Source: Bacteroidales bacterium UBA1800
GTDB lineage: Bacteria > Bacteroidota > Bacteroidia > Bacteroidales > VadinHA17
DNA length: 16,907 bases
Reading direction: 5' to 3'
Assembly: GCA_002319915.1 (NCBI GenBank)
Contig: DCFQ01000043.1
Location: forward strand, 1-16,907
A program made the translations under genes and the position numbers. The stretch's first letter is position 1. Each line of letters starts with the position of its first letter. Positions 7,689 to 14,995 of the stretch are shown here, one piece after another. Under the pieces are notes generated by a model that was not told the DNA's origin, did no database searches, and was given only the letters and a program-made list of their open reading frames with translations.

Positions 7689-7989
7689 ACAGAAGGATTA
7701 AAAGGATACTGAAATGTTTTAATAAAAATCAGGTTCACGGAAATTCACCGCAACGAGCTGCTGAAGTTTTTCATTCTCATGAAACATTTGGCTGTCCGGC
7801 TTGTTGGTTGCATAGTAAACAAAACTAACTGGCCGGCAATATGAATTCAATCTCCAAATCCGAACCGGGTTCATCCGGGAAAGAGCATCCTCTTTCGTCG
7901 CGATTATGATCTGACAGCATCAATAAATGGCGGATATCCTGAAAAAAGAAAATATCCCTGATGGCTAAAATATTTTATACCATGAAACT
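7689..7989. other. Divergent intergenic region
   Basis: About 300 bp between the divergent EamA and PAS-kinase genes. I see no gene: a 22-codon frame near 7841 has no support. GGATAT/ATATCC arms flank an A-rich loop near 7933-7959. The stretch TAAAATATTTTA near 7967 is A/T-rich and self-complementary and lies just before the kinase start, so it may be part of that gene's promoter. Confidence 0.4.
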
Positions 7990-9960
7990 ATGATAGACGA
8001 AATGAATTTGAATACCCAAATGTCAGAACACTACAAATTAAACGGCGATCGTGACAATTCACCACACAAAAAATCCGACAGGTTATTTCTTCAGCCTTTT
8101 CCCATCAATGAAGTGATAGATAATTATATCCCGAGCGGAATTGCAATCATTGACGGATCCGGCAAACAAGTATTCGTTAACCAGTCATTCTGCCGGATGG
8201 TCGGGTGGGATGAGGGGGATCTTCTTGGAATATATCCGCCATTCCCTTATTGGTCAAGTGAAGATGCTGAAAACATAGAAAGGGCTTTCAGCCAAACCCT
8301 GGAAAACAAAGCGCCGAAAGAAGGATTTGAGCTTATTTTCCTCCACAAAACCGGAGAGCCAATATTTGTCAATGTGCTTGTATCAACTATTGTCCAGGGA
8401 GATGACCACAAGTTTTTCCTTGCGAATATAACCGATCTTACCAAGCGAAAAAAACTGGAACAACATCTGTCAGAATCCATGATGATGCTATCCGCAAGCA
8501 TTGACAGCCTGAAAGATACCATCATTTTTTCAACTGACGGCGAATACCGTTACACTTACTTCAACAAGGTGCACAGGGATGTGATGAAGTATGCTTATAA
8601 TGCCGATATAAAGGCTGGAATGAGTATCCTCGGTTTCATTTCATCAGATAACGACAGATTGGTGGTAAAGGAGAATGTCGACCATGCAATGTCCGGAGAA
8701 TCAACAACATTTATTCAAACTTTCGGAAACGTCAACCGTGACTACTATGAATGCTATTTTAATCCTATCCTCAACGATGAAAATGAAGTGATAGGGTGCT
8801 CAGTGCTGGCTAAAAACATCAATGACAGGATATTTGCTGAAAATGCACTCAGGGACAGTGAAACAAAATTCAGGGAGATCATCAATCAGATAAATGACAT
8901 AATAGTTGTATTTGACAGGCACGGGAAAATAATAATCTGGAACAAAGGAGCTGAGCAGGTATGCGGACTGGAAGCAAAAGATGCATTGAATAAGGATATA
9001 ATTGATATTGAAGCCCAGCTATTGGCACAGCCTGCGAATGACAGATCCAGGATTGAAAAAATAATAAATGGAATATTGACCCAGGAAACACCTGAAGTTT
9101 TTAACCGGATACTTGAAAGTGAAATAATCCAGGCAAATTCCGGGACTGTCCGGAATATCCAAAGCATGATCTTCCCAATCAGCCTGGACAGTGAAGTTTT
9201 GTTCTGCACTGTTGTCAGGGACACAACCGAATTAAAAAGATACGAAAAAGAAATACTGAGGGTCAGCGCGGAGAAGGACAAATTCTATTCCATGATAGCC
9301 CAGTACTTGTACACTCCTTTCAACGTTTTCAATAACTTCACAAAACTTATGGCCGAAGAGCTTGACAACATGCCGGTCAAAGAGATCCAAAGGATGGTCA
9401 CGATGATGAGCAAGTCGGCAGGCAATGTTTACAGCCTTCTGGATAATCTCCTTCAATGGACCAAGGTTCACCAGGGGAAGATCCCTTTTCAACCCCAGGT
9501 GCTGAATCTTAAAAAGATCTGTATTGAAGGCACATCCGTACTTAAACAGGATGCCGAATCAAAAAACATTGTTATCAGGCATAATACAACTGACGAGATA
9601 TATGTTTCAGCCGATATTTATATGCTTAAAACCATATTCAGGAATCTTGTTTACTACGCAATCAGGTTTTGTGACGAGAGCGGGCAAATTGATATCAATG
9701 CCCGAAACGGCTCATCTCATGTGACAATTTCAATATTGAGCAGGGGTTCCGGCCTGAACTCCGATTATCTTAAAAAGCTGTTCGAGACCAGGCAAATTCA
9801 TTCAGCACCGGGGCATACTGAAGAACAAGGCACAATATTGGGTTTGCTGCTTTGCAGGGAATTTATCGAAAAGAACGGCGGGGAGATATGGGTGGAACGC
9901 AGGGATGAAAGCGAAGACGGGATAAACTTTACGATCCCTGTTGCCGGAAAAATCATTTAA
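7990..9960 (+). CDS. Triple-PAS histidine-kinase homologue, probable pseudokinase
   Basis: A soluble 656-aa protein without membrane segments. Three PAS domains lie at about 39-155 (IPSGIAIIDGSGKQVFVNQSF…), 168-285 and 298-415 (…VFDRHGKIIIWNKGAEQVCG), then a short coiled linker, a HisKA-like region (about 425-490) and an HATPase_c-like region (about 515-652). The catalytic hallmarks are altered. The usual AHDLRTPFN H-box reads AQYLYTPFN, with Gln438 in place of the phosphoacceptor His. The N-box NLxxNAIKF reads NLVYYAIRF, with Tyr556 in place of Asn. The G1 DNGxG reads S584-R-G-S-G. G2 is GTILGL (614-619). The frame is long and intact, which suggests a retained sensing or docking role without kinase activity. 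No response regulator is adjacent. The first ATG (7990) is used; another ATG lies at 8002. Confidence 0.85.
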   Translation: MIDEMNLNTQMSEHYKLNGDRDNSPHKKSDRLFLQPFPINEVIDNYIPSGIAIIDGSGKQVFVNQSFCRMVGWDEGDLLGIYPPFPYWSSEDAENIERAFSQTLENKAPKEGFELIFLHKTGEPIFVNVLVSTIVQGDDHKFFLANITDLTKRKKLEQHLSESMMMLSASIDSLKDTIIFSTDGEYRYTYFNKVHRDVMKYAYNADIKAGMSILGFISSDNDRLVVKENVDHAMSGESTTFIQTFGNVNRDYYECYFNPILNDENEVIGCSVLAKNINDRIFAENALRDSETKFREIINQINDIIVVFDRHGKIIIWNKGAEQVCGLEAKDALNKDIIDIEAQLLAQPANDRSRIEKIINGILTQETPEVFNRILESEIIQANSGTVRNIQSMIFPISLDSEVLFCTVVRDTTELKRYEKEILRVSAEKDKFYSMIAQYLYTPFNVFNNFTKLMAEELDNMPVKEIQRMVTMMSKSAGNVYSLLDNLLQWTKVHQGKIPFQPQVLNLKKICIEGTSVLKQDAESKNIVIRHNTTDEIYVSADIYMLKTIFRNLVYYAIRFCDESGQIDINARNGSSHVTISILSRGSGLNSDYLKKLFETRQIHSAPGHTEEQGTILGLLLCREFIEKNGGEIWVERRDESEDGINFTIPVAGKII

Positions 9961-10060
9961 GTTCGGCAGCCTTCAATAGTGAATCAGGGAATTCTTCCCG
10001 GGAACGGTTCATTTAAGCACATTTAGCGACCTCCGGCAGTTAAAAGTGAACTTTTTTGCA

Positions 10061-10068
10061 TATCTTTA
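10061..10068 (+). promoter_or_regulatory. Possible -7 box upstream of the RDD gene
   Basis: TATCTTTA matches TAnnTTTG in seven of eight positions, about 80 bp before the ATG at 10151. A -33 TTG at the right spacing is not clear. Weak support. Confidence 0.25.
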
Positions 10069-10150
10069 ATTTCATCGCTATCAACCATGGCGGGACACCT
10101 AAATTGAAGCAGCAAAATCCAGTTTTAACAGACCTAATCCGGCTACAATA

Positions 10151-10657
10151 ATGAAATTCAGGAACCGAAGCGACAGGCATCTCGGCAACGACCTGACCCT
10201 GGCAACAATCAAAAGGAGGTTTGCAGCTTTCCTCCTCGACTGGTTAATTATTGCATTGATCTATGTTTTCATTCTTCTGATCCTGAGCTTGTTCAAGATG
10301 AATATTACATCAGTGGAAACCAAGAGCATTTTTGATGTGCAGATAAGCGGACATGATGTGCCTGCGCTGTGGGAAAACCTGCTTAAATTATTGTTTGGAG
10401 TTATCCCTGTTGCATATTTCACTCTCATTTTTTACTTCACTAATGGCCGGACCCCCGGGAAGGCTCTCCTGAAAGTGAAGGTCGTCGCACTGTACCATGA
10501 GCGGCTTGGATTCTGGCACTGCTTCGAGAGGACCATGGGATACTTTGCTTCGGTTGCGGAATCCGGCTTCGGATTCATCCAGGCTTTATGGAATCCAAAC
10601 AGGATGGCGCTCCATGATAAGATCGCCGAAACTGTGGTGGTCAATATTTCAGGGTAA
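10151..10657 (+). CDS. RDD-family membrane protein
   Basis: A 168-aa inner-membrane protein. The family signature is visible in the first helix: KRRFAAFLLDWLIIALI, with Arg22/23 and Asp30. A second hydrophobic stretch covers about 78-97, followed by TNGRTPGKALLKVKVV, the usual RDD segment after helix two, and a shorter hydrophobic region near 129-146. RDD proteins are small, poorly characterised membrane proteins; some have been linked to ion or solute transport, which cannot be assigned here. It is 125 bp upstream of the TPR paralogue, and a partial copy of its 3' end recurs after that gene (12764-12853), so the RDD-TPR pair has been duplicated as a unit. Confidence 0.85.
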   Translation: MKFRNRSDRHLGNDLTLATIKRRFAAFLLDWLIIALIYVFILLILSLFKMNITSVETKSIFDVQISGHDVPALWENLLKLLFGVIPVAYFTLIFYFTNGRTPGKALLKVKVVALYHERLGFWHCFERTMGYFASVAESGFGFIQALWNPNRMALHDKIAETVVVNISG

Positions 10658-10729
10658 AATCCAAAGGCCTGACTGAGGTTCCCCTTAACCTGGCATGCAA
10701 AAATCATCCCCCGCTTAATTATAATGCCC

Positions 10730-10760
10730 TTGACTTTCCAGACAACATAATATAACTTTA
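10730..10760 (+). promoter_or_regulatory. Bacteroidota-type promoter for TPR paralogue 2
   Basis: TTG at 10730-10732 and TAACTTTA at 10753-10760 are separated by 20 bp, fitting the Bacteroidota TTG-N19-20-TAnnTTTG layout with one mismatch in the -7 box. It would give the TPR gene at 10783 its own promoter with a leader of roughly 15 nt. Confidence 0.4.
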
Positions 10761-10782
10761 CAGTTCTAATCCCCAGATCCTG

Positions 10783-12738
10783 ATGCCTCAGAAAACCAGC
10801 GGCGTTGGAAGGTTCCTCAGGGAACTGAAGCGACGTAAGACCGGTAAAGTCATTATCGCCTATGCCGCAACAGCTTTCATTGCCCTACAGGTTGTTGACA
10901 TACTGGCGCCTGCACTGCTGCTTCCTGAGTGGACCTTACGACTGGTGATTGTTATCCTTATAATAGGATTTCCGCTGGCAATGACCTTCTCATGGATATT
11001 TGACATCACTCCGGAAGGAATAAAAAAGACCGGGTCGGTTTCAGAAGCTGAAAAGAATGCAACCTTTAAAAAACCTTCAGGAAAAACATTCACCGTAAGC
11101 AATATTATCATAGCAGTTTTACTGATTACGGTCGGGATCCTTGTCTATCCAAAATTATTCCGCAGAACATCGCTGGAACGATTGAGATCGCTGGGCGACA
11201 GGATCTCAGTTGTAGTGATGCCCTTTCAGAACATGACAAATGATTCCACCTGGGATGTCTGGCAGGATGGGATCCAAAATGAGTTAATAAACAACCTGAC
11301 AAACTCAGAGGACTTAAGAGTAAAACAGGTTGAACTGATTAACCATCTGATCCAAAGTAAAGGTCTTACTGACTACGCATCTATGACTCCTGCAATAGCC
11401 GGCAGTATCTCACAGAAACTGGATGCAAATATTTTTATATACGGAAGCATTAAAAATGCCGGGGATATAATTAGAATAAATGCCCAGGTAATAGATGCGA
11501 ATACGGCAGAATCACTTAAGTCATTTCAGGTGGACGGATCGCCTGAGACTATACTGAATATGACAGATGTGCTTAATAAAATGGTAAATGATTTCCTGAT
11601 TGTAACCGAATTGAGGAAAAAATTGCCTGCATACTATAAAACCTACATCTCCACTACTTCGCCTGAAGCATTGAGATGTTACATTTACGGGCGCAATTAC
11701 TTTTATAAGCACGATCACCCGACTGCTCAAAGCTGGCTTTTAAAGGCCATAGCGGTTGATTCAAATTTTACCCAGGCCATTGCAATGCTCTCTATATCAT
11801 ACAGTAATGAATTCTTGTTTGAGGAGACCGTCAATTCACCAGGGAGTGAAGGACTTTATGAACAGGCAAAGAAATGGTGCCTGATGGCTTACAGGAAAAG
11901 GGGGGAGGTTCCAATTCGGCAACAGGTTGATATTAACCGTATCTATGCGATGTATTATGAAACACCAAAAGAGGTTATAGCATGCCTTAAACAGCTTCTG
12001 GATCTCGACGATCAAAATCCTATCACCTACTTTAACCTGGGAAGCTGTTATTATGATCTGAATCAATATGACATGGCAATCGGGGAATATGAAAAGGCAC
12101 TTGAATTATATAAAAAATGGGGGACAAAACCTGATTGGAGTTTTGACTATACATATCTTGGAGAGGCATACCATAAAACCCGGAAATACGTAGAGGAGGA
12201 GAAATTATATAAAAAGGCGGAGGAGGACTTTCCCAATGATCCTTTTATTGGCTATTGCCAGGCCGTTCTCTCATTATCTAAAAATGATACGGTAGCTGCT
12301 AAAAAGTATTCTGAAGCCGGAATCGCATACCTGAAAAGCATCCCTCTGCCTGAAGCCAGTATTGCAGCAACTATTGCGTCTGCCTATATGAAAGCAGGAT
12401 TGAATGACATAGCTGAAAAATACTTCAGGCAGGCGGCAAGGCTTGAGCCTGGAAACCCGGTCATACTGGACGATCTTGCAGACTTTCTGATCAGTACGGA
12501 CCGTAATATTGATGAAGGTATAAAGCTTGCAGGAAAAGCTCTTGAGCTTAAACCCGGCTATTTTGGGTTTCTTTACACTGAAGGCTGGGGGCTGTACAAA
12601 AAAGGAAAATTCAGAGAGGCATCAGACATACTCCAAAGAAGCTGGGATCTAAGAATTAAAAAAGCGGTGTACAATCATGACGCATACCTCCTCCTCGAAG
12701 CAGCAAAGAGTGCTTCGGCAGGCATGAGGAGCAATTGA
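10783..12738 (+). CDS. Membrane-anchored TolB-like/TPR protein (paralogue 2)
   Basis: A 651-aa protein with the same order as paralogue 1: ELKRRKTGK… N-terminus, two helices (about 23-46, 53-73), the SWIFDITPEGIKKT loop, a third helix (about 103-122), a TolB N-like alpha/beta domain (ISVVVMPFQNMTND…, about 141-265) and TPR repeats to the end. The first 80 residues and the last TPRs are closest to paralogue 1. It differs by a 13-residue insertion (FLFEETVNSPGSE) in the first TPR region, while paralogue 1 has extra Ser/Asn-rich residues (near 505-525) instead. Codons are richer in G/C than in paralogue 1, so this is not a recent copy. Likely topology is C-terminus in the periplasm (inference). 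Role unknown; its link to an RDD membrane protein suggests a shared envelope function. Confidence 0.85.
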   Translation: MPQKTSGVGRFLRELKRRKTGKVIIAYAATAFIALQVVDILAPALLLPEWTLRLVIVILIIGFPLAMTFSWIFDITPEGIKKTGSVSEAEKNATFKKPSGKTFTVSNIIIAVLLITVGILVYPKLFRRTSLERLRSLGDRISVVVMPFQNMTNDSTWDVWQDGIQNELINNLTNSEDLRVKQVELINHLIQSKGLTDYASMTPAIAGSISQKLDANIFIYGSIKNAGDIIRINAQVIDANTAESLKSFQVDGSPETILNMTDVLNKMVNDFLIVTELRKKLPAYYKTYISTTSPEALRCYIYGRNYFYKHDHPTAQSWLLKAIAVDSNFTQAIAMLSISYSNEFLFEETVNSPGSEGLYEQAKKWCLMAYRKRGEVPIRQQVDINRIYAMYYETPKEVIACLKQLLDLDDQNPITYFNLGSCYYDLNQYDMAIGEYEKALELYKKWGTKPDWSFDYTYLGEAYHKTRKYVEEEKLYKKAEEDFPNDPFIGYCQAVLSLSKNDTVAAKKYSEAGIAYLKSIPLPEASIAATIASAYMKAGLNDIAEKYFRQAARLEPGNPVILDDLADFLISTDRNIDEGIKLAGKALELKPGYFGFLYTEGWGLYKKGKFREASDILQRSWDLRIKKAVYNHDAYLLLEAAKSASAGMRSN

Positions 12739-12763
12739 AAGGCGCTGCTCCCTCCCCCCGAAA

Positions 12764-12853
12764 CCCGGCTTCGGATTCATACAGGCTACCTGGGATCCAA
12801 ACAGGATATCGTTCCATAACAAGATCGGCAATATTGTGGTGATCTTCAGTGGC
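12764..12853 (+). pseudogene. Remnant of a second RDD gene (3' end)
   Basis: Bases 12767-12853 read GFGFIQATWDPNRISFHNK then IGNIVVIFSG, matching the C-terminus of the RDD protein (GFGFIQALWNPNRMALHDK then IAETVVVNISG, residues 139-168, DNA 10565-10654). Roughly four of five bases agree over the first 75. The upstream 400 bp of an RDD gene are missing: the fragment starts only 25 bp after the TPR stop. In-frame codons run on to a TGA at 12878-12880. Confidence 0.75.
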
Positions 12854-12870
12854 AGCTTAACTTTGTGGCA

Positions 12871-12987
12871 ACCTTTGTGAGCCTTAGTGGTAAAATTTAA
12901 TTATTTGAAACCTGACTACCGTCAGGCAGACACAAAGTCACGATAATTATCGGGACACAAAGTACAACACTAAGTTACAAAAAGGTG
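12871..12987. repeat. Imperfect foldback element
   Basis: ACCTTTGTGAGCCTTAGTGG (12871-12890) is partly complementary in reverse to CACTAAGTTACAAAAAGGT (12968-12986). Between them are two CACAAAG motifs (12931, 12956), a perfect 6-bp-stem hairpin and a 12-bp palindrome. Sequences with 'CTTTGTG…TTAGTGG' are a familiar kind of dispersed intergenic repeat; a MITE-like origin is an inference. Confidence 0.45.
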
Positions 12988-13072
12988 GATTTGGTGTAAC
13001 CAAAGGGCTTTTCATATAATCTCCCTGATCTAAGAGTGTTAAATAGTGTTAATCACACAAATCTGTGGACAG

Positions 13073-13142
13073 GGTCAGACAATTAAATTCGACCGGCGTC
13101 GTTTTTTTCTATTGTACTTTTTATTAACCCTACTGTCTGACC
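13073..13142. repeat. 70-bp segment with 9-bp terminal inverted repeats
   Basis: GGTCAGACA (13073-13081) and TGTCTGACC (13134-13142) are perfect inverted repeats 52 bp apart. The inside is T-rich (GTTTTTTTC near 13101) and holds no gene. Similar GGTCAGAC/GTCTGACC ends occur around Y1-transposase-linked repeats. It ends 16 bp before the ATG at 13159, so it also forms that gene's promoter region. Confidence 0.4.
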
Positions 13143-13158
13143 TTTAAACAACCTGTTT

Positions 13159-14265
13159 ATGAAATCTCTTTTCAAAGCCTCATCCATTCTTATTTTGATC
13201 TCTTTGTCAATCTGGTCCTGCTCAAAAAAGAATAATCCCCCTTCAATTCAGAACCAGGAATTTACAGTTCCCGAATATTCGGATCAGGGCACTTTTGTGG
13301 GCAAGGTGCTTGCTACGGATGAAGATAATGACACCACGCTTACTTTTGCCATCCTCAGCGGAAACCTGAACAATGCTTTTCTGATCTCCTCCGCAACCGG
13401 GGAAATTACCGTGAGCAATGAAGACGCAATGAATTTTGATGCAACTCCTTCCTTCACACTGACCGTGGAAGTCAGGGATAGCCACAGTGCAACGGCCGTT
13501 GCGACGGTGACCGTAAATCTCCAAAATCTTGTCCCACCAACCAATGGCCTCCTGGTATATTATCCCTTCAACGGCAATGTGTCGGATTCGAGTGGTAATG
13601 CAGACGATTGCATCAACTATACTTCGAATAACTTCGTTACCGGGAAATGGGGAATGGGACTCGACTTCAACGGCACTTCCGATTACCTGCAACTGGCGTA
13701 TCCGGTGAATTCAGCCCTTGGATTATCCTTCTCCTTCTGGATAAAGTCAAGAGGCGCCAATGGAATAGAGAACCACGGCGCCATAGTTGCCAAATACAAT
13801 ATGACCAGCCAGCAGAGGTGCTTTATGATCTACTCCTTCGGCGCAAATGAAACAAGGGCTGACAACCGCCTGTCGGCTGCATTTTACAAGTATGCGACCT
13901 CCTCAGCCTACCATGATCATACAAAGTCATACCTCGAACCGGCTGAGCTCCTCATCTTCCCGACCGATCCCTCCTACTGGACAATAAGTAATCCTAAAAG
14001 GCTCGAAACCGGGACCTGGACCCACTGTATCGTCAACATGACCCCGACTGCGCTGGAGATCTGGCTGGACGGAGTCCTGTGCACAAAAAAAACCAGGGAG
14101 TATGCCTCCTATAATGATTCCCCGTCGGAACCTGTTTACATTGGCAACAATGTAGCCATAGGCGATGGCTCAAATAACCATTTCAACGGCATCCTCGATG
14201 AACTGAGGATCTACAACCGCGGGCTGACTACCGGTGAGATAAAGGCGCTTTTCAGGGAAAGGTAA
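13159..14265 (+). CDS. Cadherin-like plus LamG lipoprotein
   Basis: A 368-aa lipoprotein precursor. The type II signal peptide ends in SIWSC with Cys21. Residues about 30-123 form a cadherin-like domain: FTVPEYSDQGTFVGKVLATD, EDNDTTLTFAILSGN, the ATGEIT strand and VEVRDSHS, with acidic residues in the usual Ca2+-binding places. Residues about 130-368 form a concanavalin A/LamG-type (laminin G) domain: GLLVYYPFNGNVSDSSGN at its start, LDFNGTSDYLQL, and FNGILDELRIYNRGLT at its end, which is the standard end of LamG-like jelly rolls. It is most likely surface-anchored and binds glycans or proteins; there is no catalytic domain. It lies upstream of the ars operon on the same strand but without an evident functional link. 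Confidence 0.88.
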   Translation: MKSLFKASSILILISLSIWSCSKKNNPPSIQNQEFTVPEYSDQGTFVGKVLATDEDNDTTLTFAILSGNLNNAFLISSATGEITVSNEDAMNFDATPSFTLTVEVRDSHSATAVATVTVNLQNLVPPTNGLLVYYPFNGNVSDSSGNADDCINYTSNNFVTGKWGMGLDFNGTSDYLQLAYPVNSALGLSFSFWIKSRGANGIENHGAIVAKYNMTSQQRCFMIYSFGANETRADNRLSAAFYKYATSSAYHDHTKSYLEPAELLIFPTDPSYWTISNPKRLETGTWTHCIVNMTPTALEIWLDGVLCTKKTREYASYNDSPSEPVYIGNNVAIGDGSNNHFNGILDELRIYNRGLTTGEIKALFRER

Positions 14266-14348
14266 GATCCCGGTAGCTCATTCTAGCCGGTCCGGCCTGC
14301 CGCATGAAAAAATTTTGCCCCTGATATGCATTTTCCAGATAAAATCCC

Positions 14349-14356
14349 AAATTTTG
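14349..14356 (+). promoter_or_regulatory. Candidate -7 box of arsR
   Basis: AAATTTTG matches TAnnTTTG in seven of eight positions and ends directly at the palindrome 14357-14374, so bound repressor would cover the transcription start. A -33 TTG is not obvious. Confidence 0.35.
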
Positions 14357-14374
14357 TTTCGGGAAATCCCGAAA
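14357..14374. promoter_or_regulatory. Putative ArsR operator 1
   Basis: TTTCGGGAAATCCCGAAA is a perfect palindrome with 8-bp arms and a 2-bp centre, 10 bp before the arsR ATG. A near copy with the same TTTCGGG and CCCGAAA arms lies before arsE (14711-14728). Dyads of this size at the promoter are the usual target of ArsR/SmtB dimers, so autoregulation is likely; binding is inferred. Confidence 0.65.
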
Positions 14375-14384
14375 TGAAAATAGT

Positions 14385-14693
14385 ATGGACCAGAAGGAGA
14401 ATCCGATATCCGGTACACAGGAGAAGATAGCGCGACTCGGAAAAGCACTGTCAAATCCGACGAGGGTTTTCATTCTCGAATACCTGGCAAAGAACCTCAA
14501 TAAATGCTGTTACAGCGGTGATATGGCTGAGATACTCCCCATCATCCGTACGACACTCTCTGAGCATCTGAAGGAGCTTAAAAACGCGGGGCTTATACAG
14601 GGTGAGATAAACCCTCCCTATATAAGATACTGCATAAATCCGGAGAACTGGGAAGAAGCAAGATTGCTGCTCACCTCGCTGTTCAGAAAGTAA
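14385..14693 (+). CDS. arsR: ArsR-family arsenical-responsive repressor
   Basis: A 102-aa winged-helix protein of the ArsR/SmtB family. It starts with a helical segment (EKIARLGKALSNPTRVFILEYL, 13-34), the classic 'K-A-L-S-N-P-T-R' region. The recognition helix is about 54-67 (IRTTLSEHLKELKNAG) and the wing follows (GLIQGEINPPYIRYCI). Cysteines at 41, 42 and 83 are possible As(III)/Sb(III) or organoarsenical ligands; the CCYSGD motif precedes the DNA-binding helices, a placement seen in Bacteroidota ArsR proteins. Arsenical binding would release the palindromic operators at 14357 and 14711. It is the first gene of the ars cluster, 53 bp before arsE. The function is clear from family and context; the effector specificity is not. 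Confidence 0.92.
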   Translation: MDQKENPISGTQEKIARLGKALSNPTRVFILEYLAKNLNKCCYSGDMAEILPIIRTTLSEHLKELKNAGLIQGEINPPYIRYCINPENWEEARLLLTSLFRK

Positions 14694-14700
14694 AAAAATT

Positions 14701-14708
14701 TAAATTTA
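14701..14708 (+). promoter_or_regulatory. Candidate -7 box of the arsE-G transcript
   Basis: TAAATTTA fits TAnnTTTG in seven of eight positions and ends two bases before operator 2 (14711). With the same arrangement before arsR it suggests a second, separately repressed start for the rest of the operon. Confidence 0.35.
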
Positions 14709-14710
14709 CG

Positions 14711-14728
14711 TTTCGGGAATGCCCGAAA
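14711..14728. promoter_or_regulatory. Putative ArsR operator 2
   Basis: TTTCGGGAATGCCCGAAA has the same 7-bp arms (TTTCGGG/CCCGAAA) and 4-bp centre as operator 1 and differs from it only at the centre. It lies between arsR and arsE, and its last base overlaps the upstream ATG at 14728, a reason to prefer the ATG at 14746 as the arsE start. Confidence 0.6.
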
Positions 14729-14745
14729 TGAATAAAAACAACGAT

Positions 14746-14982
14746 ATGGAAATTAAGATCTTAGGCACAGGATGCCCGAAATGCAAAGCGCTGGAGAAAC
14801 TGACCCGCGAGGTAGTTGAAAAGAATTGAATTCCGGCTACTGTTACAAAGGTGGAGGATATTACAGAGATCATGAAGTACCACATAATGTCCACCCCTGC
14901 CCTCGTGGTAAATGAGAAAGTTGAAATCAGGGGATATGTACCTTCCGCCTCGGAAATCATACAAATTCTTTTAAAATACTAA
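14746..14982 (+). pseudogene. arsE: ArsE-like small thioredoxin-fold protein with in-frame TGA
   Basis: From ATG 14746 the frame reads MEIKILGTGCPKCKALEKL, then TREVVEKN, a TGA at 14827-14829, then IPATVTKVEDITEIMKYHIM, STPALVVNEKVEIRGYVPS and on to TAA 14980-14982. This is the about 78-aa redox-active thioredoxin-like family (TM0996/MTH895 type) with a CPKC active site and the STPALVV cis-Pro segment, matching ArsE of arsEFG operons that act on nitroaromatic arsenicals. Homologues usually have Gly where the TGA stands, so one G-to-T change (GGA to TGA) explains it. Neighbouring genes use TGA as a normal stop, so genetic-code change is unlikely, and the position is not one for selenocysteine. 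It is a nonsense mutation or a sequence error. An earlier in-frame ATG is at 14728. Confidence 0.8.
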
Positions 14983-14995
14983 ATCATTTCCCGCC

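Larger units (their letters stand above)
12854..13158. other. Foldback-rich spacer
   Basis: No gene seen. It holds an imperfect foldback of 'ctttgtga…ttagtg' motifs (12871-12987), the perfect hairpin CCTGAC-TACC-GTCAGG (12911-12926), a 12-bp palindrome CGATAATTATCG (12941-12952) and a 70-bp segment bounded by GGTCAGACA/TGTCTGACC (13073-13142). All are listed separately where supported. Confidence 0.45.

Noticed and set aside
14827..14829. TGA as selenocysteine or as a recoded glycine codon
   Set aside because: The position is not an active-site Cys, and other genes in the window end normally at TGA.
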